DNA from: a virus
Length of the DNA stretch: 63,526 nt
Virus record (IMG/VR): IMGVR_UViG_3300044612_000880
Coordinates: 1-63,526 of that record
Direction: 5' to 3' (one strand)
Positions within the stretch are counted from its first letter, which is position 1; each line of letters begins with the position of its first letter. A program made the position numbers and the translations under genes. The notes beneath the pieces were generated by a model that was not told the origin of the DNA, searched no databases, and worked only from the letters and a program-made list of their open reading frames with translations. Below, one piece after another: positions 1 through 7,976 of the stretch.

Positions 1-784
1 GGAATACTGACGCTGCACTTACTGTTGGTTGGATAAACCTTCCAGCCTCATTCTCAACAGAGATTGTCTTTAGTCCTCTTGCATATGATATCTCATTGTA
101 TCCAATAGATCCATTTGTAGTTCCCTGAACCATTGCAATTCCATGTGATCCAGAAGCACTGTTCATGTACTGCTTAGATATATCTCCAGGGAATGCGGTT
201 GCAAAGTTTTTGTTTCCTGGCTTTGTCCAGATTGTTGGAGCAACTGCATTAAGATATGAAGTGAAAACCTCTGAAGTTCCAGAACCATCAACACGATATA
301 CAACCCTAATCTTAGTTGCTGGTATCTTTGGTAGTCTTGTTCCTATCATGTTTTCTTTTAGTATCTGTGGGTCATTCCACATTGTTACTTGTCCCGCAAA
401 AACTTTAGCAAGTGTGTCTTTGCTCATCTTAATAGTAACTCTATATCCATCAAGTTTGTAGATAATTCCGATTGGCCCTGCGACTAATGGAACATATACA
501 AACTCTTTTGATGGCTTTACTTCTGTCCCAGAGTAAGGAACATCTGACATAGCAAAGTCTGTTACTCCATTTGAAAACATATTCTTTCCAGCACCTGAAC
601 CAGATGCTCCATACACAACAGAATCTCCTGTTGATTTCATAAATTCGACCCTGCATCTGTCTATAAAATTAGCAGCAAATGTGGATCCAGCACCTTGAAG
701 GTTATCAGCATGTGAGGGGGTAATAAAAAAAGCATTAGCAAATATGGCTAATGCTACTGGTAAAGCAATGAATTTAAATTTCAT
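1..784 (-). CDS. pstS: Phosphate ABC transporter substrate-binding protein PstS (3' end outside window)
   Basis: The minus-strand frame is open from an ATG at 784 to the window edge, so the C-terminus is missing. The start MKFKFIALPVALAIF looks like a signal peptide ending near SHA-DNL. PstS-type features follow: QGAGSTFA, GSGAGKNMF, DFAMSDVP and VDGSGTSEVF. Known role of the family: binds phosphate at the cell surface for PstCAB. Phages use it as an auxiliary metabolic gene under phosphate limitation. TATACT lies exactly 6 nt before the ATG, predicting a leaderless mRNA. Confidence 0.9.
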   Translation of the reverse strand, partial: MKFKFIALPVALAIFANAFFITPSHADNLQGAGSTFAANFIDRCRVEFMKSTGDSVVYGASGSGAGKNMFSNGVTDFAMSDVPYSGTEVKPSKEFVYVPLVAGPIGIIYKLDGYRVTIKMSKDTLAKVFAGQVTMWNDPQILKENMIGTRLPKIPATKIRVVYRVDGSGTSEVFTSYLNAVAPTIWTKPGNKNFATAFPGDISKQYMNSASGSHGIAMVQGTTNGSIGYNEISYARGLKTISVENEAGRFIQPTVSAASVF

Positions 785-860
785 ACTTATAGTATATAGG
801 ACAAGACTATAAATTTTTGTTATAATTGGTAAACAAATAAAGAATTTTGGGTGAATAATG

Positions 861-915
861 GAGCAGTTTATAGACGACTGCTCAGGTCTATTAGCCACGG
901 CTATCAGCCTGCTAA
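861..915 (-). ncRNA. Conserved bipartite hairpin element (copy 1)
   Basis: Read on the minus strand, a TTAGC/GCTAA stem (891-915) is followed by CCTGAGCAG, an 11-nt loop and CTGCTC (861-883). The second hairpin matches six others at 17-23 kb (GAGYA, 11-nt loop ending AAAC, TGCTC). Here it lies between hsp20 and pstS. There is no clear U-tract, so a plain terminator is not certain. Confidence 0.5.
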
Positions 916-982
916 CTCTCTTTTCATCGAGCATCCGTTGTAAAACCTTTTAAAGTCTTATATCGGAATGTTATCTATTATA

Positions 983-1399
983 CTACTTAATTTTAATAGA
1001 TTTAGGCTTCTTTTCTTCAGGAACAATACGAACCACATTAACATGCAGCATACCGTCCTTAAGTTCTGCAGATGTTACTTCCATATACTCTCCCAGTGCA
1101 AAAGATCTTACGAACTTTCTTCCTGCGATTCCCTTATGAACTACCTCTGCATCTGTAACTTCAACAATCTCACCCTTGATGATCAGTGTTCCATTATCTA
1201 CTGAAACATCAATATCGTCCTTTGAAAACCCAGCGACAGCCAGTGAAATCTTGTATGTATCTTCATCTAGTTTGATAAGATCATACGGAGGGTATGACTG
1301 TGAGTTTGTTTTATGTGCTGTATTTAGGCGACTCAACTCTCTGTTGAAGCCAATAAAAAAAGGATCATTAAATAGATCCATAGCGTACTTTGTTACCAT
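983..1399 (-). CDS. hsp20: Small heat-shock protein, Hsp20/IbpA family
   Basis: This 138-residue protein has a typical alpha-crystallin domain: YPPYDLIKLDEDTYKISLAV, the AGFSKDDIDV strand, GTLIIKG, and a C-terminal basic tail. IbpA-like proteins are ATP-independent holdases that bind unfolding proteins in the cytoplasm. Hsp20 genes are known in other aquatic phages. The start has an upstream AAAGGGG ribosome site, and an extended -10 (TGCTATAAT, minus strand near 1457-1465) overlaps the divergent promoter of the next rightward gene. Confidence 0.88.
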   Translation of the reverse strand: MVTKYAMDLFNDPFFIGFNRELSRLNTAHKTNSQSYPPYDLIKLDEDTYKISLAVAGFSKDDIDVSVDNGTLIIKGEIVEVTDAEVVHKGIAGRKFVRSFALGEYMEVTSAELKDGMLHVNVVRIVPEEKKPKSIKIK

Positions 1400-1456
1400 G
1401 TTATTCCCCTTTCAAGCGAATAAGTTAATTTACCCCCCATTTGGGCAGGTGTATTA

Positions 1457-1479
1457 ATTATAGCATAATATGGTATACT
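1457..1479. promoter_or_regulatory. Overlapping divergent promoters (hsp20 / small gene 1486)
   Basis: Minus strand: TGCTATAAT with -10 at 1457-1462 serves hsp20. Plus strand: TGGTATACT with -10 at 1474-1479, six nt before the ATG at 1486. The two polymerase sites overlap and should be mutually exclusive. Confidence 0.6.
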
Positions 1480-1485
1480 AAGTAA

Positions 1486-1629
1486 ATGCCAAAAAGGAAA
1501 TCTCATGCGTTTAATCCAACACAGATTAAAGATGGAAGAATTGTTAGACTAAGAAAAGATGGTACTGTTAAGGCAGACCTAGGGCCATACGAAAACAAAA
1601 ATGACAAAAAGACCTCAGACAGATCCTAA
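1486..1629 (+). CDS. Small basic protein of unknown function (47 aa)
   Basis: ATG at 1486 sits 6 nt after TATACT and opens a 47-codon frame beginning MPKRKSHAFNPTQIKDG. It is rich in Lys and Arg, has no Cys and no membrane segment. Its last 29 nt overlap the start of the next gene in another frame, which suggests translational coupling. The family is not recognised. Support comes from the precise promoter-start spacing. Confidence 0.55.
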   Translation: MPKRKSHAFNPTQIKDGRIVRLRKDGTVKADLGPYENKNDKKTSDRS

Positions 1630-2080
1630 CAGAAACTTTCTTCCGCTTGCTCTTGAAGAGCCAGAAAAGTTTTTTATTATATTACAGCAAGGGTTTGAGA
1701 GTGAGGGGTTTCAATGGACAGAAGAACCATTCAGACACATATATATATTAAAAACACATGACAAACCAAGTCCATACGACGAAGGTTTGTCTGAGTTGGA
1801 AATTCATTCAAGGAAAATTAATAACAATATGTGGTTTGGTATAGAAAAGTCTATGGCTTTATGGGGGCATATAAGAGAACAAAAGACTATTGAGTCTATA
1901 GTAATAGTACAAACTAATGATAGTTTTCTTGTTTCCTCTTTAAAAGAAGAAAATGAGCCTTTGCTTATATTTCTTCCTCAAACAAATGAGTTTGAACTTA
2001 TTGCAGAGCAAGATGAAGTTGATGAGTCAAGGTATACAACTCATAGATACATAGTCAAACTACAACTTATTAATAAATAA
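1601..2080 (+). CDS. Hypothetical protein (159 aa)
   Basis: The protein begins MTKRPQTDPNRNFLPLALEE. It is acidic and soluble, with no signal peptide or Cys motif. The N-terminus (residues 10-60) looks helical and aromatic, and the C-terminal half has alternating hydrophobics typical of beta strands. The start overlaps the preceding small gene. Function not recognised. Confidence 0.6.
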   Translation: MTKRPQTDPNRNFLPLALEEPEKFFIILQQGFESEGFQWTEEPFRHIYILKTHDKPSPYDEGLSELEIHSRKINNNMWFGIEKSMALWGHIREQKTIESIVIVQTNDSFLVSSLKEENEPLLIFLPQTNEFELIAEQDEVDESRYTTHRYIVKLQLINK

Positions 2081-2142
2081 AGTCTCTTTTTCTATTGATC
2101 TGCTTTTTAATCTTTCTTATTCTGAACCACATCTTAATCTTT

Positions 2143-3081
2143 TTAATCATTGAATAACTCCCTTTCATCTATTTTTTCTAAAAACTTTTCAGCCCAATAC
2201 TCATGCCAAAGAACTCCATCGTGCCCATCTCTTCTTATTAAATCATATTTTTCAAGTTTTAGGTCTGGTCTTTTCTTTGATATGAAAGATTCGATCTCAT
2301 TACTTTCATTTAACGGAAAGAACTCATTGCTTTTAATCAATGAATAGTTATCTGATTCTGCATAGTCCCAAGAAGACCAAACTAATTTAACGTTATTGGC
2401 TTTGCAGTATTCTGAAAAAAGTTTCCATCCTATAACAAAATCTAAAAACTTTTCTCTATGTTCTTTAACTGACAACTTTTGCTCTTCAAACCTTGAAGGC
2501 TCAGGAACTTCTTCAGAGTCATGCTTTTTACGCCAATCATTGATTGCATCATAGTCAGTATTTACTGGGTATCTTTGCACATATACCCAATTATTTCTTT
2601 CTTCAGACCATAGGTAGAACCTTCCTATGTTTGGCATAAGTACAAAGAAGTGTGTTGGCATTCCGTATTTTTTTGTGTATAGCATAAACTGTGAGATAAT
2701 TTTTTGCCAGCCATAGCCAGATCTTGCTAAAGTATAAAAGCCACCAACATCAAGCCCACGATCTTTAAGTTGCTTATGAAGAATATTAGTCCATACTGTA
2801 TCAATAGATCCGCCAACACCTTCAGTTTGTGAGCAACCACTAAAAAGAATATGATACTTACCATGATCATTAGAAAACTCATCAGACCTAAAACCATCTT
2901 GATTGTAGTTATAGGATATAGATCCATCATCCCCACCGCTAAATATATTTTCAATAGGAAGTTTTGTAAATGTTCTTTTATCTTTTGGCATACCATGCAT
3001 CCATGTTAGGTCAAACTCATCAAAGAATACATCAGACACATTTGCAGAGTCATTTAACTTTATGTCGTACTTACCAGCCAT
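2143..3081 (-). CDS. SGNH/GDSL hydrolase-like protein
   Basis: This 312-residue protein shows NQDGFRSDEF followed by a strand ending in GCSQTEG, with Ser84 as candidate nucleophile. A C-terminal segment near DGVLWHEYWA offers a candidate catalytic Asp/His pair. This layout matches SGNH hydrolases and O-acyl (de)acetylases. It is a distant paralog of the protein at 7966-8868 (same DGFRS and GCSxTxG blocks). The ATG lies only 1 nt downstream of the methyltransferase stop, so the two form an operon. Known SGNH enzymes act on esters of glycans; the substrate here is unknown. Confidence 0.55.
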   Translation of the reverse strand: MAGKYDIKLNDSANVSDVFFDEFDLTWMHGMPKDKRTFTKLPIENIFSGGDDGSISYNYNQDGFRSDEFSNDHGKYHILFSGCSQTEGVGGSIDTVWTNILHKQLKDRGLDVGGFYTLARSGYGWQKIISQFMLYTKKYGMPTHFFVLMPNIGRFYLWSEERNNWVYVQRYPVNTDYDAINDWRKKHDSEEVPEPSRFEEQKLSVKEHREKFLDFVIGWKLFSEYCKANNVKLVWSSWDYAESDNYSLIKSNEFFPLNESNEIESFISKKRPDLKLEKYDLIRRDGHDGVLWHEYWAEKFLEKIDERELFND

Positions 3082-3082
3082 C

Positions 3083-3778
3083 TTATTGCTCCCTTTTTAA
3101 ATATATATCATAAAATCCAAGATTGTGTAGTGCTAATGCAGAGACTGACCAATTTTTATTTTTATATAAGAATTCATTAACAGTCTGATATGTACCGTAT
3201 GGACCTTCTTCTATGATACCATCAAAAATTAGATAGTCATTTAATCCAATGATTCCACCAATAGGAACAAGATTAGCAGAAAGATTTAAAACTTTTCTTG
3301 TCTGATCACGCTTATTAGAAATATCTATGTATATATAGTCATATTCTTTATTTAGTCCTGGAAGAATATTTATTGCATTTCCTTTAATTGTTGAAACATT
3401 CTTATATTTACTAAATAGTTCTTTTATATATGGCTCATGCGTCTCTGGAGTGTACTTCATTTCGTGCTTAACAGGCTCACACTTGCACTCTCCAAATTTT
3501 CTCCAAGACCAGCACTTAAGGTCAAGATCATAAAAGTCAAGAAGGTCTATACTTTGTGGATTAGCATTTTCTGCTACAAATTCAGAGTAGTATCCCCAGG
3601 CAACACCTATCTCAAGGTACCTCATATTTTTAGGAAGATGCTTGGTATATTCTTCTCTTGAAGCATAGACTTTTGTATTATTTAGTTGAGACTGATCTAA
3701 CTTGTGTCCATCTTCAATTTGATTAAACGGTAGTTCTGGAAATGAATCAATGAATGATGGAACTATTTCTCTTGCCAT
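3083..3778 (-). CDS. Class I SAM-dependent methyltransferase-like protein
   Basis: This 231-residue protein contains the SAM-binding motif I MRYLEIGVAWGYYSE (near residue 51), an acidic strand end DLLDFYD, YDYIYIDIS and GGIIGLNDY. These are typical of Methyltransf_24-like enzymes found in sugar and surface-polymer clusters. A minus-strand TATAAT at about 3800-3805 is followed by a short leader with a weak AGGG. It is the first gene of a two-gene operon with the SGNH protein. Confidence 0.65.
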   Translation of the reverse strand: MAREIVPSFIDSFPELPFNQIEDGHKLDQSQLNNTKVYASREEYTKHLPKNMRYLEIGVAWGYYSEFVAENANPQSIDLLDFYDLDLKCWSWRKFGECKCEPVKHEMKYTPETHEPYIKELFSKYKNVSTIKGNAINILPGLNKEYDYIYIDISNKRDQTRKVLNLSANLVPIGGIIGLNDYLIFDGIIEEGPYGTYQTVNEFLYKNKNWSVSALALHNLGFYDIYLKREQ

Positions 3779-3829
3779 TTAGACCCTATCTGTAGAATAT
3801 AATTATACACCATATGCTACAATTATCTT

Positions 3830-4594
3830 ATGAATAAAAAAGGAACCTTTATAATAGGCTGTAATCATTTAACAGATCCAACAGATACCCCACAGAAAGT
3901 CCTGAACTATCTAAAGTCTGGAGAATTTGTTTGGGTAGAGCACGAAGACCAACTAATTAAAGATATGTTGGCCCTTGGTATAGAAGATAATATTAACTGT
4001 GATGTTTTTCTTGACTACACACTTGCAGAACAATTATCAAAAACAAAAGAAATTCTTGATGCTGGAAAAGATGTAATGCTATTATTACACATGGGATATC
4101 CAGGAATTGCAGATCCAGGCTGCGGACTCATAAGAGATGTTAGAGCACAAGGATATGATGTTTCTATTATTGCTGGCCCAAGTGCTGCACCAATGTCACT
4201 TGCTTTATCTGCACTGGAGGCTGGTGAGGCTGGTTATCTATTAAAAGAATTTTTTAGAAATGATGCAACTCGTGCATTTATTGAAGAAGGAATAGTCGTT
4301 GAGAATGATGCAGCCCAAAAAGAAATTGAAACCTTGCAAAGAATAAAAGATATTCCAGAACTTCTTGTCCTGTTACACTATAGATATAATATATTAGAAC
4401 TGCTAAAAGAAATGTTAGAAATTTTTAATGAGGATCGAGAGGCGTGTTTAGTAATAAATGGTGGGTTGCATAATCAAAATGTTGTTCACGGAAAGTATAG
4501 TCAAATAATTAAACAACTTGAGGAAGACCTTGTTGAACATCTTTTTGATGAGCATGCAGTTGTAACCGTTGTATCTAAAGGTAAACAAAATTAA
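3830..4594 (+). CDS. Tetrapyrrole-methylase-fold (RsmI-like) protein
   Basis: The segment LLLHMGYPGIADPGCGLIRD and then IIAGPSAAPMSLALSAL match the SAM-binding and GPSA blocks of the TP-methylase superfamily. RsmI, which 2'-O-methylates C1402 of 16S rRNA, is the closest type I can name. The N-terminus (FIIGCNHLTDPTDTPQKVL) also fits the first strand and loop. The last 90 residues do not look like RsmI, so the substrate is uncertain. TACAAT lies exactly 6 nt before the ATG, so the transcript should be leaderless. The end overlaps the oxygenase gene by 26 nt. Confidence 0.6.
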   Translation: MNKKGTFIIGCNHLTDPTDTPQKVLNYLKSGEFVWVEHEDQLIKDMLALGIEDNINCDVFLDYTLAEQLSKTKEILDAGKDVMLLLHMGYPGIADPGCGLIRDVRAQGYDVSIIAGPSAAPMSLALSALEAGEAGYLLKEFFRNDATRAFIEEGIVVENDAAQKEIETLQRIKDIPELLVLLHYRYNILELLKEMLEIFNEDREACLVINGGLHNQNVVHGKYSQIIKQLEEDLVEHLFDEHAVVTVVSKGKQN

Positions 4595-5156
4595 CATAGA
4601 GGTATCTTCTGATTTTATTAATAAAGAGGACTGCAAAAGTTTTATTGATTTCATAGATACAAATCAAAAGATATTTGTTGGTCCATTAGGAAGGACTGTT
4701 TTGCAGTTTGGGTTTGATGATCATAGAAAAAACTATAAAGATATTGTTTCTGGAATTGATAAGATAAATAATCTTTCAATTATATATTTTAATAAAATAA
4801 TAAAAGAACTAAAAAAAATTTACAATGATGATAAAGAACTCTATATTGCTTCTTTTTGGCTATCAAAAGGAATGCCTGGCTCAAGGGTAAGGTTACACTC
4901 TGATCAAGAAGATGGACATAACTCACATTTTAAATATAGCACAATAGCATATTTTAACTCAGTTAATTCTGGTAATGAAATAATATTTCCAAACATAGGA
5001 TATAAGTATTCTCCTGTAGAAGGAGACATGCTTTCTTGGATTTCAGGGGATAAAGACTCAATACATGAGGTACCATCAGTAACAGAGACAAGATACTCTA
5101 TGCCAATATGGGTTACAGACAATCCAAAGTACAAACTGAACTATGAAATGATATAA
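4569..5156 (+). CDS. Fe(II)/2-oxoglutarate dioxygenase, prolyl-4-hydroxylase-like
   Basis: The double-stranded beta-helix signature is visible: His110-x-Asp112 (VRLHSDQ), GNEIIFP (135-141), PVEGDMLSW (149-157), distal His166 (SIHEVPS) and Arg175 for 2-oxoglutarate. Such enzymes hydroxylate proline or other side chains using O2. The start is TTG at 4569, because an in-frame stop lies directly upstream; it overlaps the preceding gene by 26 nt. The next gene, a GT60-type glycosyltransferase, begins 7 nt after this stop, with its promoter inside the end of this gene. Confidence 0.75.
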   Translation: MYLKVNKINIEVSSDFINKEDCKSFIDFIDTNQKIFVGPLGRTVLQFGFDDHRKNYKDIVSGIDKINNLSIIYFNKIIKELKKIYNDDKELYIASFWLSKGMPGSRVRLHSDQEDGHNSHFKYSTIAYFNSVNSGNEIIFPNIGYKYSPVEGDMLSWISGDKDSIHEVPSVTETRYSMPIWVTDNPKYKLNYEMI

Positions 5157-5163
5157 TTAAATT

Positions 5164-6276
5164 ATGGAATATATAGAAGATCCTTACATTGTGGATACAC
5201 GAGAAGTACCAAAGTTAGAGTCTCTATCAGTGGTTCCAGAAACAATATATATATCAATAGCATCATACGATGATCCATATCTTATTAGAACTATAAAATC
5301 TATTATAGATAATGCTGACAAGCCAGAAAATATATACCTTGGCATTGCTCTTCAATATGAAAAGATAGAAATACCTGATGTATCATTCATAGATCCACAA
5401 AAGATAATAAAGATTTATTGTGCAGCAGAAAATCGTCCAGGAACTGTAAGAATAAGACATGTCCTTAGAAAACTTATGACGTTCCAAGAATATTTTTTAC
5501 AAATAGACTCACACACACATTTTTGTAAGGGCTGGGACACAAAACTAAAAAATGATTTGAGTGTTCTTAAGAATGAATCAAAGACTGGTAAAGTTATCAT
5601 ATCACAACAAACAAACCAATATCCTGGTGATGCTTTAGTATATAAAGATGGAATACCTTTTGTATGGAATGCAAGGTTTACAGAAAAGAAATCTGTTCTT
5701 CCAGATGAAGAAAGACGGTGGGAGTTGCTTGATAACATGAATCAAGTAGCAAAAGAGTATCCGCTATCTGATGCCAAACTTATTGATAATAGATATATAA
5801 GGACGGGTTTTGTCGGAGGTAATTTTATATTTGCAAGAAAAGAATATATAGAGGATACTTTGTTTGATTCCAGATCTCAATTTGTTTCTGAAGAAATGAT
5901 AGATAGTCTATACACTTATATGTCAGGATGGGATGTCTATGCAAACATAGTTGAGCATTACCTTGGTCATGACAATTTTGATTATAATGAAACAGTATAT
6001 AATAATAAGTACCCAGTAAAATATTTTAGAGGAAAGTTTTGTGGCAACGATACTATTGAAAGACAGCATGCTGATAGGTTTTTTTGTTTAGATGAAAAGA
6101 ATAGATACTCTATGCCTCATGCAACAAGATCTGCAGAAGAGTATTTTAATGAGTTTGATATGCCAGATTTATTTAAAAAATCAAAAGCGTGGTACGAAAA
6201 AAGAATTATAGATAATCAGTCTTATCCTGTATTAGATAAAAATAACTATGATTTTAATTGGAAAGAGTTAAACTAA
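5164..6276 (+). CDS. GT60-type GlcNAc transferase (Skp1 GnT1-like)
   Basis: This 370-residue protein carries the signature blocks of the PF11397/GT60 family: ISIASYDDP (31-38), NRPGTVRIR (90-98), YFLQIDSH (110-117, the DxH-type metal/sugar site) and GWD (123-125). In Dictyostelium the family enzyme GnT1 adds GlcNAc to hydroxyproline of Skp1, after a prolyl hydroxylase has acted. The immediately upstream gene is a prolyl-hydroxylase-like oxygenase, which matches that order of reactions. TATAAT is 6 nt before the ATG. The acceptor here is unknown. Confidence 0.8.
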   Translation: MEYIEDPYIVDTREVPKLESLSVVPETIYISIASYDDPYLIRTIKSIIDNADKPENIYLGIALQYEKIEIPDVSFIDPQKIIKIYCAAENRPGTVRIRHVLRKLMTFQEYFLQIDSHTHFCKGWDTKLKNDLSVLKNESKTGKVIISQQTNQYPGDALVYKDGIPFVWNARFTEKKSVLPDEERRWELLDNMNQVAKEYPLSDAKLIDNRYIRTGFVGGNFIFARKEYIEDTLFDSRSQFVSEEMIDSLYTYMSGWDVYANIVEHYLGHDNFDYNETVYNNKYPVKYFRGKFCGNDTIERQHADRFFCLDEKNRYSMPHATRSAEEYFNEFDMPDLFKKSKAWYEKRIIDNQSYPVLDKNNYDFNWKELN

Positions 6277-6816
6277 GTTAGCACACATAGAGTATAGTTC
6301 TTCATATGCTTTATAGTTTTTTGATAAGTCATATGAGTCTAAGAATTCTTTTACTAAATCATAATGCTTTGTTTTTTGACTACTGACTATGTGCTTTTGA
6401 TCTTTTGTATCGGAGATATTGTTAACATACTCGGCATTTGTTTTTTCTATGTTAAACTTTTTGCTAAGTTTGTCAATGATTTTATCCATGTGGCTATTTA
6501 AAACGGTATAGTCAAAGACTTCTGAAGCATTTCTAATAGCATACTGATGAAACACAAGGTGATCAATAGAGGCCCATTTAGCATAAGAGTCTAAGGTCTG
6601 AGGCTTTCTTGTTGGGTTAAGGTCTTCATGATACAGTTCCATGGCTATCCATGAGGCCATAGCCTCTTTAGGATCTCTGGCTATAGTTATCATCTTGTCA
6701 TAAGTATTTATTTGGCAATCATGTGTCCAGTCAAATTCAACATGCAACTCTTGTAATATGTGATCACGCAATAGATGTTGCCCAGTTCTGGGATAGGTAG
6801 CAAGTAAAAGTTTCAT
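6268..6816 (-). CDS. Sulfotransferase-like protein
   Basis: The protein starts MKLLLATYPRTGQHLLRD, a 5'-phosphosulfate loop like that of sulfotransferases (YPRSGxxxLR). Near residues 42-56 there is MITIARDPKEAMASW, matching the 3'-phosphate site (RDPxxxxxS). A longer in-frame ATG at 6834 exists, but it lies inside the promoter TGGTATACT. I therefore start at 6816, 8 nt after the -10. The 3' end overlaps the convergent GT60 gene by 9 nt. Likely PAPS-dependent transfer to a glycan or protein; the substrate is unknown. Confidence 0.7.
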   Translation of the reverse strand: MKLLLATYPRTGQHLLRDHILQELHVEFDWTHDCQINTYDKMITIARDPKEAMASWIAMELYHEDLNPTRKPQTLDSYAKWASIDHLVFHQYAIRNASEVFDYTVLNSHMDKIIDKLSKKFNIEKTNAEYVNNISDTKDQKHIVSSQKTKHYDLVKEFLDSYDLSKNYKAYEELYSMCANLV

Positions 6817-6834
6817 ATAATTTAAGTATACCAT

Positions 6835-6910
6835 TGGTACCCCTGGCAGGAATCGAACCTGCGACGCTTGGCTTAGAAGTCCAACGTTCTGTCCACTGAA
6901 CTACAGAGGT
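6835..6910 (-). tRNA. tRNA-Arg (TCT)
   Basis: Acceptor ACCTCTG/CAGGGGT, T arm with GTTCGATTC, anticodon loop CTTCTAA giving TCT, and an encoded CCA end. It decodes AGA, a common codon in this AT-rich genome. First of five clustered tRNAs. Confidence 0.93.
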
Positions 6911-6911
6911 A

Positions 6912-6985
6912 TGGAGCGAGTGACCAGAATCGAACTGGCACAATCAACTTGGAAGGATGATGCACTACCATTATGCAACACTCGC
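6912..6985 (-). tRNA. tRNA-Gly (TCC)
   Basis: Acceptor GCGAGTG/CACTCGC, anticodon loop CTTCCAA giving TCC, T loop GTTCGATTC, and encoded CCA. It decodes GGA, heavily used in the late genes. Confidence 0.92.
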
Positions 6986-6986
6986 T

Positions 6987-7062
6987 TGGCTGGGGATGCA
7001 GGCATCGATCCTGCGACATCCGAATTAACAGTTCGGCACTCTACCATCTGAGTTAATCCCCA
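6987..7062 (-). tRNA. tRNA-Asn (GTT)
   Basis: Acceptor TGGGGAT/ATCCCCA, discriminator G, anticodon loop CTGTTAA giving GTT, and encoded CCA. Confidence 0.92.
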
Positions 7063-7066
7063 TTAG

Positions 7067-7140
7067 TACATCTGGAAGGACTTGAACCTTCGGCTCTCTG
7101 CATATAAGGCAGGTACTCTAACCAACTGAGTTACAGATGT
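7067..7140 (-). tRNA. tRNA-Ile (TAT), reads AUA
   Basis: Acceptor ACATCTG/CAGATGT and anticodon loop CTTATAT giving TAT. No CCA is encoded. Most bacteria read AUA with a modified CAT tRNA, so a TAT anticodon is uncommon and fits the high AUA use of the cargo genes. Confidence 0.85.
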
Positions 7141-7144
7141 GTAG

Positions 7145-7219
7145 TACACCAGGTAGGACTTGAACCTACGAATAGCCGAATTATGAGTTCGGTGCCTTAA
7201 CCAACTTGGCTACTGGTGC
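7145..7219 (-). tRNA. tRNA with CAT anticodon (Met, or Ile2)
   Basis: Acceptor GCACCAG/CTGGTGT with a G-T first pair, anticodon loop CTCATAA giving CAT, no encoded CCA. Pairing of position 1 excludes an initiator type. Elongator Met is most likely. A lysidine-modified Ile2 cannot be excluded by eye, but the TAT tRNA next door makes it less needed. Confidence 0.85.
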
Positions 7220-7232
7220 TTATATTATAAGT

Positions 7233-7976
7233 TTACCCTAATACGCCAAAGATGTCAACATAATAATTCTTTGTTAACAAAGATGCTGATCTACTAAATG
7301 CTGACCAAGATGGAACTATAACTGCTGAGTTAAGCATAAAAAGAAATGACTCATACGTACCCATGTTATTTATTATCTTAACATTAGGAAAGTTATCAGG
7401 ATTAATTGATGTTAAGGGATATTCTCCATTGCTATCAGCAACAAGATGTTCTTGTTTCCAGTAATCATCTTGTTTGTCATATGGTTTAAACTTATTTGCA
7501 TTAACTGGAGAATCAGTCAATATAAATATCTCTGGGTTTTCTAATGAAAAAAGTTTTGAGATATTATCTATATTGTCTACAAGTTCTACATATCTTTCTT
7601 CATCTATCCAGCGAGGATTGGTTGGTATAACATTTCCTCTTCTAATATGGATAACAACTCTGTTCTCTTTAACTGTTTCAATATTTAAAAAATTAAAATC
7701 AGTAAGCAGTGAACAGTTTATTTCATTTGTACTAATCTCTTTAATCTTAGAGGTTACGTCTTTAGGATTTGTGTGTAATATAAGATTATTAAACTGTTCT
7801 ATAACTTTATTCTTTTCATCTTCTGTATTTATATTATCAGATTCGTGTATCAAAAAGTCTTTAATAGGTTCATTGTAATATTCATTACCTGTAGATTCAG
7901 CATATGACTTTATAATAATTTTTCTATATAACTGTGCCCCAATTCCATCAGGTATATATTCTTCTTTAACTATCAT
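7233..7976 (-). CDS. Fucosyltransferase-like glycosyltransferase (GDP-sugar type)
   Basis: This 247-residue protein contains VVIHIRRGN (107-115), the HxRRGD-type motif of GT11 and related alpha-1,2/1,6-fucosyltransferases. It also has a C-terminal GTYESFLFMLNSAVIVPSWS block typical of the acceptor side of the GT-B fold, and the N-terminal loop GIGAQLYR. These enzymes use GDP-fucose or other GDP-L-sugars. It overlaps the upstream SGNH gene by 11 nt and has a GGAG ribosome site, so the pair is co-translated. Confidence 0.65.
   Translation of the reverse strand: MIVKEEYIPDGIGAQLYRKIIIKSYAESTGNEYYNEPIKDFLIHESDNINTEDEKNKVIEQFNNLILHTNPKDVTSKIKEISTNEINCSLLTDFNFLNIETVKENRVVIHIRRGNVIPTNPRWIDEERYVELVDNIDNISKLFSLENPEIFILTDSPVNANKFKPYDKQDDYWKQEHLVADSNGEYPLTSINPDNFPNVKIINNMGTYESFLFMLNSAVIVPSWSAFSRSASLLTKNYYVDIFGVLG

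Noticed and set aside
784-934. In-frame upstream extension of PstS from an ATG at 934
   Set aside because: The frame is open but would put 50 hydrophilic residues before the signal peptide and would run through the hairpin element and the TATACT promoter that is spaced exactly for the ATG at 784.
6817-6834. Longer sulfotransferase start at 6834
   Set aside because: That ATG is part of the promoter sequence itself (TGGTATACT) and adds residues before a complete P-loop strand.
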